Source: Selaginella moellendorffii (Eukaryota > Streptophyta > Lycopodiopsida > Selaginellales > Selaginellaceae). Taken from it: a stretch of DNA of 64,000 bases. A program made the translations under genes and the position numbers. Below the pieces are notes generated by a model. The model ran no database searches. It was not told where the DNA came from and saw nothing but the letters and a program-made list of their open reading frames with translations. Of this stretch, positions 11,728-20,863 are shown in pieces. Each line of letters begins with the position of its first letter. The first letter of the stretch is position 1. Location: positions 2,063,151 through 2,127,150 of the forward strand of contig NW_003314278.1 of NCBI RefSeq assembly GCF_000143415.4, given 5' to 3'.

Positions 11728-11990
11728 GCTGTTCATTTCTTAATTTCTCTTATTTTAGACTATTATTTTGGAAATAATAGAAGTATTTTTATCAATGGTG
11801 ACAATGGTCTCTATATTCCTGAATAGGTAATAAGGACCAAGAGTGTAATATAAAGATTGTGGTATTGAAATAAAATTAATATTTTCACATTTTTTTACTC
11901 TACAACTTTTACTCATAAATGTTTTATTTCTCTTGCTTCCCATCTTCTCAAGAACCTTATAGAAATATTTTGGAAGAAGAAAAATATATT
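11728..11990 (+). repeat. Inverted copy of the LARD-A insertion site
   Basis: TGTTCATTTCTTAATTTCTC...GGTAATAAGGACCAAGAGTGTAATATAAAG... matches the reverse complement of 43480-43298. It then continues without interruption into the reverse complement of 17275-17195. It therefore represents the same sequence without the 26-kb LARD-A insertion. The junction equivalent lies near 11905. It is probably part of an older LTR or other repeat. Confidence 0.65.
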
Positions 11991-12149
11991 GCCTTCACTA
12001 ACATATAATAATAATGGCTAGTTGGATGCATGGTCATCACATTCACCATGCATTCACAGCCCGAAACAAGGAGATAAACTGGTTCACTGAATTGGCCAAT
12101 TAGGCACCTAAGCTCAAGCACTTAGACATCCAAGGCTTCCATTAGAGCC

Positions 12150-12450
12150 TCTTGATCTAGACACAAGTTCAACAAATCAATTAATTAGGGTGAAAAGAGA
12201 AGTTGAAAAACAAAAGCTACTACCTAAGTGTTCTCTACTATAACATTGCTCTAGCACCATGAGCTTGGATTGTTGCCTATGATCTTAACAAACCAATTAG
12301 TCATACTAATATGAAAAAGAAGATGTAAAAAAAAAACTCATCTGATCAGTGCTCCATAGGTTGCTTGTGATCTAAACAAACTAATTAATCTTGCACATAG
12401 AAGAAGAAGACAAAAAAAAACTCACATGATCAATGCTCCATGAGCAAGAA
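12150..12450. repeat. Degenerate tandem repeat, about 88-bp period
   Basis: Three diverged units share GATCTnnACAAACnAATTA, a GAAGAnG(A)n stretch and CTCATnTGATCAnTGCTCCAT. Divergence between units is high, so it is an old array. Confidence 0.45.
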
Positions 12451-12759
12451 TATTAGAATGTGATAGTGGTAAATGTAAAATAATATAGTTTTAGAAAAAA
12501 TAGATTCTTATGAATCTAAAAGAGTCAATCTAGTAGAAGCTTTTGACCTAGGTACTTATATATTCCAATATTTTAAAGTTCATCAGAACCTTCATTTTTT
12601 CAACTTAAATTTCTTTTGTAAAACATACAATTGACTTTGTTAACTTGTGTTGACTCATGCTGAGTTGAGCTCAACTCGTAACTCAACTCAACTTTAGACT
12701 ATCCCTTGATGTATGGTGAACATTTTATGGTATTACACTCTCAACATATTATAGAATCA

Positions 12760-13265
12760 AGAAGAAGTGGATGGGTGATATTTGAAAATTTGTTCATGGA
12801 AATAAAGACTTCCTATAAACTAGAGGGCATGTTATGATGGCTGAAGCATTATTTCAAAAGTTTGTGAATACTTATAGTGAGTCAATGTTTTATAAAATAA
12901 AGTTGCTAATTAATAGGACCACAACTAGCAATCTTGGAAGAAATTAATGTTGAACTTGAGTCTCTTGATTACAAATACATTAGCCAAGCTAAATTCAGCA
13001 TTATATGGAACACGTAATTTAAGGATGTGGACATTGCAAAATTCTCAAGCTTGATTAGGTCTGATGAGTGTATACAAATCAAATTAGTCAAATGCAAGAA
13101 TTCATGCACACTAACAGAGAGGGAAGAGCTCCACCATAAAAGAAATGAGCATAATATGGAACAAAAGAGTTATGTAAATGTTTTATGATATGAACTAAAG
13201 CCCTATTTTGTTAAAGTGGAAATTATTTCTAAACTTGAGAGTAGAAGTCATTGTAATAATTGATA
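12760..13265 (+). pseudogene. Decayed relative of the large transposase-like gene at 60.8-63.9 kb
   Basis: Plus-strand translation in pieces gives FVHGNKDF...TRGHVMMAEALFQKFVNTYSES, then LDYKYISQAKFSIIWNT, then FKDVDIAKFSSLIRSDECIQ and LTEREELHHKRNEHNMEQKS. These match residues about 317-456 of the protein encoded at 60768-63909 (TRGHVVYGEAIFKGFVETCSEQ, FSRLWSNRFRDVSIGKYSSF, CDECTAIK, ERETLVRRRLDHNIEQRS). Several stops and at least one frame change interrupt it, and the N- and C-terminal parts are absent. A second dispersed copy supports a mobile or multi-copy family. The CDEC motif has become SDEC, losing one putative zinc ligand. Confidence 0.65.
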
Positions 13266-13269
13266 CAGT

Positions 13270-14039
13270 TTTATGCTGGTTGTGTTTCATTGCCCCTGCC
13301 ACATTCTTGGGATCCATCTGCTATATGCATTATTTACATCATTAAAATCATAATACATTTTAAACTCTCAAATTATTTTATAAACTAAAGTAATAATTAT
13401 AATTATTATACTTATTTGTTAAATTTAGGAATAATTGCAACCATATTACTAATAAAATTACAATATAAATAATTATTTTCTGAATTAGATAAAAGATCTT
13501 TATAATGGACATTGGTTTGATATATTTTGAAATAATTTAGAAGAAAGTAAATTTTTTTATATATGATTTCTATTAGTTTATTTACATTATCTAGTATATT
13601 ATAATATGAAAAATTCAGGATGGAAATGACCACTACTATAATGCTGAGTAGTTTGTATATATATAACAGCATTTACATAAGTTTAAAGAGTGAAATTAAA
13701 ATTTAAAATTACTATAATCTCTATTTAAAATTATAAATAAACCATAATATTTATTATCATTAGTGATTTATTGTGGCTAAAATTTAATACTTTAAATATC
13801 TAAAATAAATGTTTTAACTGTAATAAATAAATATTTATTTTTTAGCTATGAGTGCATGGAATATAGAAAGAGATTACAAAAAATATGCATAGCAATTAGC
13901 CCCAAAAACCCTAGCTTATATATAGAAGTGAATAGTCCCAATTTAAACTAATTCGACGACTACCAAAATCCCACTACGTTAATATTAATATACAATATCA
14001 TAATAGACCTCACATCATCCCCTTCTCTCAAAATGATGG
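13270..14039. other. AT-rich, no gene seen
   Basis: Very AT-rich. The minus-strand 86-codon frame at 13412-13672 is dominated by Ile, Tyr, Asn and Lys and shows no domain. I see nothing to annotate. Confidence 0.5.
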
Positions 14040-16720
14040 AAGACCATTAGAGTAGATAGGCCGGGATCTGGAAGAACATCAAAAGGAGGCATCGGTGGAT
14101 TTATAGATGGTGTTAGTTGTTTTTGATCCCTTTGTACAAAGCATTTCAACCATTGCACATATACAATTTCTAGGGGATTGGCTTGTTGGATGTTATGTTG
14201 AACCTCATAAACTTGTAGTCCAACTTGTCACAACACTCGATACAATCTTTTCCACTAAGCAAGGAGCCCCTTAGATAAGCCAAATATCGTAAAATGGGGA
14301 AAACAGACTAACACCAAGTCATCCACTTTGTACTCTACAAGTGGATGATGATAGGAGTTGTAATGCCATTGTTGTCCCACTTATACACGGCCTAGGTGTT
14401 TGGTAGACTCTGCTTAGACAAGCAGAAGAATGCCTGTCAAATATTGATCCCAAGACCTAATATCGGCAGCTTGTGGCAATTGTGAAGGTAAACCCAATTC
14501 CGTTAATAATATTAGATTATAACCATATAGGAATTTATATGGTGAAGCACTAATAGAACTTTACACCCCTATAACATATGTATATTAAAGAGATGGTAAA
14601 TAACCATCCCAATTGGAGTGCTAAAAGTTCATATACTTCGTGATCATCTAGCATGATCATCTTCCAATAATGTTCGTGAACTATGTAAATATGCATGAAG
14701 TTTCTCGAAACCCCAAACTGCTGCTAAACACTCATTCTCTATCATGGAGTAGTTCACCTTTGCTAGTTGTAATGTACAGTTGATATATGCAATGGGATGG
14801 CACTGACCAGACACACTCGGGCTCTCTTGCACCAACACACCTCCAATATTAAAAGTATCTATGCGCAAAATGAAAGGTCAAGTGTTGTAGTGCATTCTAT
14901 CTCTCTCCCCTTAAGCCAACTGGAAAAGGGGCAATTGCTTAATGAGAGAGCCCTTAGTGGCTATTTTATCCCCATTTATCCCCCAAGGTTCCAAGGATTC
15001 ACGGTGATAGTATATCCAAATCTCATCCCATGATCACATGCGCTACAAGTGTAGTCAGAATATGTTAAAACCAGAGGAGTCATCAACAGCTCTTTGAGAT
15101 CTGTGAATGCATGTTCACAATTCATAGATCAGATAAAAGATGATATTGATGAATTCAGCAATGCTCACAACAGTGTAGTGCGATAAAAAAGATGATCCAT
15201 AAAACGACAGAGATACTGCACTTTGCCTAGAAAGTGTTGCACATCATTCACACACTTTGGAGTAGGGAACTTTTAGAACAACCACAAGTTTGTTATGATC
15301 AATTTACAAACCTTCACGAGAAATACAGTACCCAAGATAAGTTGTCCTTGGACCCAAACACACTTTTCGACTGCTTTAGCTTTAAACTAACTTCCCGTAA
15401 CCGATCTAACACCTTACGAACATTTCCTCCCATATCCCTTCCGAGTGGATCAAGACATCATCAATGAAGTCAGTAGTCACCTTTGATATATCGCAAAGAA
15501 CCTCATCCATCATCCGTTGGAAAGTTGCTAGAGCATTATTCAAACCAAATAGCATTACCAAGAACTCGTACAAACCAAATAGTGTATGAAAAATAGTCTT
15601 TGGAATATTTTCTTTAGCTATTAGTACTTGCCAATACTTAGAATCAAGATCTAGCTTAGTGAACTAAGAATTTCTCCCCAGACGATCCAAGAAATCAACA
15701 ATGTGAGGAAAATTATACACATCTAGGATTATCACTTCATTTAATTGATGATAGTTGATGCAAAAACAAATACTTCATTAAGTTTCGTCACAACATGAGG
15801 TTTAAATGCCCAAGGACTTTGCAACTTTCTAATAACACCCTTTTCTAACATTTTCTTGACGTTTGCATGTAAAATTATGATCTCTTTGAGTGATCGATGA
15901 CAAATAAGAACCTTGATCGGATGAGCATCCCCAGTTGGAATAGGATGACATGTTGCAATCTTGGCTTTAGATGGCAGGTCAAATTCAAAGGGATTAACAT
16001 ACTTCTTCATAAGTTCGTCGATTGTTACAACACAAAGACAATCAGAAAGATTGAAAAAGGGAAGAGAGGAATAAGATAGAAATATAGAAGGAAGTAATGG
16101 AGAGACAAAAGTGATGGAAGCAAAGGTAAAAGCAAAGAAATGAAAAAGTACTAAAGTGAGAGGAATTGATAAAATATAAGGAAGTATAAGACAAGGAGGA
16201 AAAACCTCAAAATCATATTTAGCATGATTGTGTCACAATGAATTCATACCAAAGATGAAATCAAAAGCTTGATTCGACACCACATGCAATGACTGCAACT
16301 CAAGTTTGAGATCGCCCATAAACAAAACCAAATCCTTCTTATCCCATGTATAAGCATGTGTATGGCCATTGCCATAAAGAATGAAAATTGGCTTTGCTAC
16401 ATGATATAAATGTAGACAGCAACGTGTGGCAATAGGCTAAGCTATAGAAGATAAGCTCGAACCTGTATCAATCAATATAAAGAGAATAATAAGCGACCTC
16501 TTGTTATAATAACGAGTTTGGAAAATAAACATTGGATGAACTGGTGCTAAATGAACCCCTTGATGATACTCCCAAAAGAAAAATGAAGGGGTTACTAACT
16601 TATTCGTGCAAAGTCCCTCTACTACTCTTGCAACTCCTCGTTTCTTAAATGCATTTTGATGTCCAAACCTTCTACAGCAGCAACACCAACATAATGTTGT
16701 TAATGCCAAGGTCTCCACCT
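14040..16720 (-). pseudogene. Decayed Ty3/gypsy polyprotein (protease, RT, RNase H, integrase remnants)
   Basis: Reading leftwards on the minus strand, fragments appear in pol order. A zinc-knuckle-like CCC(C)RRFGHQN and protease core LIDTGSSLSS lie at 16437-16718. The RT start (HPIPTGDAHPIKVLICHRS, VKKMLEKGVIRKLQSPWA) is at 15741-16010, and more RT with many stops is at 15100-15740. RNase H (GGVLVQESP, HPIAYINCTL, NECLAAVWGFEKL) is at 14644-14868. An integrase C-terminal-like segment (VDDLVLVCFPHF, EIVYVQWLKCFVQR) lies near 14130-14340. The LIDTGSS-PTGDAHPIK style differs from the chromovirus at 18.4-25.9 kb, so this is a separate, older element. It is not functional. Confidence 0.75.
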
Positions 16721-17274
16721 AGGAAATGGAAGTCGTTAGTCCAGAAAACACCGACAACACTGATAAGTGTGACTAATTTCATCACATACCCAGTAGTGGA
16801 CATTATAGACACAATTACATCCTCACCCTTATCCTTGGGGATGGTCCAAAGTTGAGTTGAGCTCAATTCAGCTCAAGTTAATGCTAGTCAACATAGTCAA
16901 CCATAAGTCTTATAAGGAAATATTAAGTCAGAAAAATGTTATTCTTTGGTGAACTTGAAATTTATGAATTTAAGTATTAATAGTTCAAAGAAATTTCTAT
17001 TTTCTGAATCTTTCCAATGCAATTTATACAATAAAATACTGTTTCTAGAATTAGAAGTTCGTCTGAACCCATAGAAATTTTTGGGCTTTATCAATCCCAA
17101 ATAAAATGGGAATATTGAAGTTTGATTGAACCTAAATTTCTATTGTACATTTCAACATTTTAACATTTCAACAATTGACCAGAAATATATAAATAATTCG
17201 AGAAACACTGATTTACTCATTCATTCTATAGGGTTTACAAGGATAGGAAGCAAGGAAAACAAAAAATCTGTAAG
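16721..17274 (-). repeat. LTR-like arm beside the decayed gypsy pol
   Basis: The reverse complement carries TTGAGCTCAACTCAACTTTGGACCATCCC, similar to 12660-12710 (GTTGAGCTCAACTC...CAACTTTAGACTATCCC). Its right end, with 43298-43480, matches 11728-11990. I read it as the 5' LTR of the decayed element at 14040-16720, split later by LARD-A. LTR boundaries are not determined. Confidence 0.4.
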
Positions 17275-17279
17275 TAATT

Positions 17280-18444
17280 TGTGAGACACAAAATCCCTAG
17301 GCCCCAAAGTGGAGCTAAGAGGGTGCCACGTGGTAATGGCTGAAGCAAAAGCCAAACAAGCGAAACACATTTGGACTAAAAGCTTCAACTTGAAAAGGTC
17401 AAGAGTGGGAGTGGAACTCCCAACGAAGTGCTTGAGGAACAAGCATGAGGCGAGCCATGAGTGAGTCTCCAGAAAAGGGGACACAAGAGAACCAAACCAT
17501 GACACGTGGAAGTGTCCGAGATGGAGTTTGAGGTGGAGTCCGAGATGGAGTCTGAGGTGGAGTCCGAAATGGAGTTTGAGATGGAGTCCGAGGTGGAGTC
17601 TGAGGTGGACCTGAGATGGACCCAAGATGGACCCGAGATTGAGTCTGAGATGGACCCAAGATGGAGTCCGAGATGGACCCGAGATGGACCCGAGATGGAG
17701 TCCGAGATGGACCCGAGATGGAGTCCGAGATGGAGTCCGAGATGGACCCGAGGTGAAGTCCGAGATGGAGTCCGAGATGAACTCGAAATGGAATCCGAGA
17801 TGGACCCGAGATGGAGTCCGAGATGGAGTCCGAGATGGACCTGAGATGGAGTCTGAGATGGACCCGAGATGGAGTCCGAGATGGACCCGAGATGGAGTCC
17901 GAGATGGAGTCCGAGATGGACCCGAGGTGAAGTCCGAGATGGAGTCCGAGATGAACTCGAAATGGAATCCGAGATGGACCCGAGATGGAGTCCGAGATGG
18001 AGTCCGAGATGGACCGAAAATGGAATCCGAGATGGAGTCTGAGAAGGACCCAAGATGGAGTCTGAAGTCAAGATCGAGACCAAGACCGAGACCAGGACCG
18101 AGACCGGGACCGAGACCGAGACCGGGACCGAGACCGAGACCGGGACCGAGACCGAGGCTGAGGCTGAGGCCGAGACCGAGCCCAAGCCCGAGTCTGAGTC
18201 CAAGTCCGAGTCTGCGTCCGAGTCCGAGTTCGAGTCTGAGAGGGTGAAAGCCCAAAGCGTTCATCTCCCAAACCTTGGGGGGTTTGGTGAGCTCCAAAAG
18301 TATAGTAGGGGGAGGACTACAATGGAGCCAGTTTGGCCAGGAAAGGCCAGTTTGGCCCAAGAAGGCTGTACCTAGTGTTGGGTGATGAACTGCCCATTGG
18401 GAAGTCCAAGACTAAAGTGAATATAGATCAACAAGCGGGCTAGC
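17280..18444 (+). mobile_element. LARD-A first LTR, part 1
   Basis: Starts TGTGAGACACAAAATCCC and stops at GCGGGCTAGC where the chromovirus is inserted. The sequence resumes at 25924. The target duplication is CTAGC at 18440-18444 against GTAGC at 25919-25923. Intact LTRs read GGGGTAGCTTGG here, so the left copy has one substitution. Confidence 0.85.
17515..18239 (+). repeat. LTR minisatellite, longest array of the window
   Basis: 725 bp of ATGGAGTCCGAG/ATGGACCCGAG units, GACCGA and GAGTCC hexamers. A block of about 180 bp containing GGTGAAGTCCGAGATGG and GAACTCGAAATGG recurs (17750-17860 and 17930-18040), showing higher-order duplication inside the array. Confidence 0.9.
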
Positions 18445-19562
18445 TGTAAGCCACAAATTTTTCCTTTCCAATTTGCCAGCTTACCTCGTCTATCCGACCA
18501 ACTCTGCCTTGGCTTGTGCTAAGTTCCCTCGCCAAGGTTCCCGCCTATGGTACCAGCTTCTACTTGGTCCTACTTGGTTTCAGCTACTCACTGCACGAGC
18601 AACGGAGTGTTAGCCATCCATCTACGGATTCCCAAATCTCTCCCAATCCCCCTCCCCGGGTTAGACTGGACTTAAGGTTCGGCTACACTCCCCGCAGGCA
18701 CAAGCAGCCAAGCACACCAAGCCTCCAGATTCCTAACACCCCTTGGTACCACAAGACTTGATCATGGGACCCTCTAAATCCCAAGTATTGGGTGCAGGAC
18801 TTGCTTCGGGACGTCAGGGCGAAACACCGTGGCCTAACGGCCTGGTATGGGTACCTCTACCCCCCCACTTCCATCCCGAAGGGAAGGCCCAAGCCCCTAG
18901 GAAGGGCGAGGACCAATGAGCCACAAGGTACTCAAGTGGGGCACCACTCCACATGAGCCGGGAGCACCGCAGTCGGTTTCCCTTTCGGGAGTGGGAGCTG
19001 CTCTTGAGCACTTCCCTGGGTGGCCCCTCCGGCACCACTCAAGCCCATGCTCACTCCCACCCAAGGCCCCTCGGCCCCAGTCTCAACCTCAAGTCAGTTT
19101 GGAAGCACCACTGGAGAGTTCCTTCAAGACTGGTTCCTGGACCTCACTATCCCTACTATACTTTTGGAACCCCCGGAAGCCCCCCCCCCCCCCCCCCTGG
19201 GAGACGCATGCTTTGGGCTTTCACCCCTTGACCCGTATTAGTATTTGGACTTAGTCTCTGGCTCGATCTCGGACCCGATTTCGGATCCGACTTCAGATTC
19301 GGTCTCGGAGTCGATCTCGGAGTCGATCTCGGACCCGATCTCGGACCTGACCTCGGACTCGACCTCGGACTCGGTCTCGGACCCGATTTCGGATCTCGGA
19401 CTCCGTCTCGAACTCGGTCTTGAACTCGGACTCGAACTCGGTCCCCGAGTCGGTCTTGGACTCGATCTTCGACTTGGTCCGATCCGATGAACTCTTTGTC
19501 ATTTTGGTCATGCTTTTGGGGTTCCTTTAGCCTAAAACACTTCGGCGAGTTGGTTCCTCACA
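18445..19562 (-). mobile_element. Chromovirus 3' LTR
   Basis: 1118 bp. On the minus strand it runs from TGTGAGGAACCAACTCG to GGCTTACA. It contains a GA(C/G)TCCGAG-type repeat (19250-19480), a poly-C run (poly-G on the coding strand, about 19180-19197) and the shared core AGGGTGAAAGCCC...AAAGTATAGTAGGG (19155-19230). Confidence 0.9.
19250..19480 (-). repeat. Hexamer/12-mer repeat inside the chromovirus LTR
   Basis: Minus-strand GACCGAGTCCGAG and GAGATCGGGTCCGAG units. They occupy the same LTR position as the LARD minisatellite, directly upstream of AGGGTGAAAGCCC, which implies common descent. Counterparts are at 25607-25840 and 39640-39905. Confidence 0.8.
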
Positions 19563-19900
19563 ACTCCACCACCCATAGAAGAAGTTCGATGCCCACATCG
19601 AACGTCTCGCTTTATCCTATGACTTGTTGACCATGGCTCCGGGGGCATCCCCCCACTTAGTGGTGTGCCTAAGTTAGCCTCCCCAGCCAAGAGCCCATGA
19701 CAACGGAATATAGGTGTCCCTATACCCCTAACCTCACCACGCCCTAGTATGGGGTCGGGACTTGAACCCAGCCTTGCTTTACTAGGGGGTTGGGACTCGA
19801 ACCCAACCTCCATAGAATACGTCTACGGATTCGACATCCCCACGGGGAGTCAGGTGTAGTGCCCTACGCCTGGTCGACCTATCTAACCCATGCTAATTAG
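19563..19900 (-). other. Chromovirus polypurine tract and structured 3' untranslated module
   Basis: Reading the minus strand, the tract CTATGGGTGGTGGAGT (ending at 19563) is preceded by GTTCGATG and CATCGAACTTC, almost identical to the bases before every LARD LTR. Further upstream (19750-19900) it has GGTTGGGTTCGAGTCCCAACC and a second GGGTTCAAGTCCC. These are the same T-arm-like hairpins as in the LARD internal regions, followed by the shared TACTAGGGCGTGGTGAGG. This links the LARDs to this chromovirus lineage. Confidence 0.7.
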
Positions 19901-20347
19901 CTTACCTTCGGCGCGCCTTCGGGTCCCAACATATGCCACTTGCTCAACTTTGCAAATTGATATTTTTAATTGAATTTTGCATAAGTACATAGAGTTCTGC
20001 CTTGCAGAAATTCCTCCACTAGATCTCGCGCATTCGCTAGGTTCTCCTCCGGTTCCCATGTTGCTTCACAGTGTGGAAATCCTTTCCACTTCACATGGAA
20101 CTCTCTCACCTCGCGTCCTTGTCGCTTGCTCTTGCGCGCATTGAGGATGGCCTCGACTTCGTATTCCTCTTCCCCTTGGATAACCTCAAGTAAAGGTCTC
20201 ACTTGGTCCTTGCGAAGCGGATCCTCAAAGTACGGCTTGAGTAAGTTCACGTGGAACACTAGGTGCATCTTCCCCATCTCTCGAGGAAGTCAGAGTCGGT
20301 AAGCCACTTTACCGATTCGTACCTCAATCTCGTAAGGCCCCGCGAAC

Positions 20348-20399
20348 CTGCTTAAGGAACTCAAGATCAATTCATTTACAGGAATACATGCATCTTTAC
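20348..20399 (-). other. Putative spliceosomal intron in the integrase C-terminal region
   Basis: 52 bp beginning GTAAAGATGC and ending TTAAGCAG, with stops in the pol frame. The flanking coding halves are SRKLTQ + AG and G + TTCGCGGGGCC. Joined, they give the expected ...LTQ-R-FAGPYEI..., which fits the conserved SRKLAPRFVGPF-type stretch of plant gypsy integrases. I infer an intron; an accidental insertion would be unlikely to carry both splice sites and preserve frame. Confidence 0.65.
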
Positions 20400-20817
20400 C
20401 TTTGGGTCAACTTTCGGCTGATCCCACTTGGTAGTCTGAGGTTCTTGGTGTTCAGCCACACCTTCTCCCCAGCTTGGAACTTTACATCCCGACGCTTCTG
20501 GTTCGCGTATTTGGTTTGCCTTTGTTGAGCCTGTTCCAAGGAATCCCTCACTAGATTCCAAATGCTAAATCTTTCCGCCGTGAATGCCTCCACTTCGGGC
20601 AACTCTCCATGATACTCGGCCATGCCGAGTTCCACAGGACCTTCAATAGCTCGCCCATTGATGACTTCCCATGGACTCACCCCGATACTCGAATGTGGTG
20701 AGTTGTTATAACACATTTCCACAAGTCCCAAATGACTTACCCAATCGGTCTGGTCTCCCGAGACATAGCATCGCAAATAATCCTCCAGCTGCCTATTCAC
20801 CCTTTCTGTTTGTCCGT

Positions 20818-20863
20818 CTGTCAAGAAGTGTTAGTGCCAACAACTTGACTTAATACCCCATAC
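20818..20863 (-). other. Putative spliceosomal intron in the conserved integrase motif
   Basis: 46 bp beginning GTATGGGG and ending CTTGACAG, with a branch-point-like CACTAAC (around 20830-20836) 12-16 nt before the AG. It splits the near-invariant YHPQT-DGQTERVN motif. ACA G + AC GGA restores T-D-G exactly. GACAG stands on both sides (20864-20868 and 20818-20822), like a target duplication. The catalytic Glu of the DDE triad lies just downstream, so unspliced RNA could not encode complete integrase. Confidence 0.7.
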
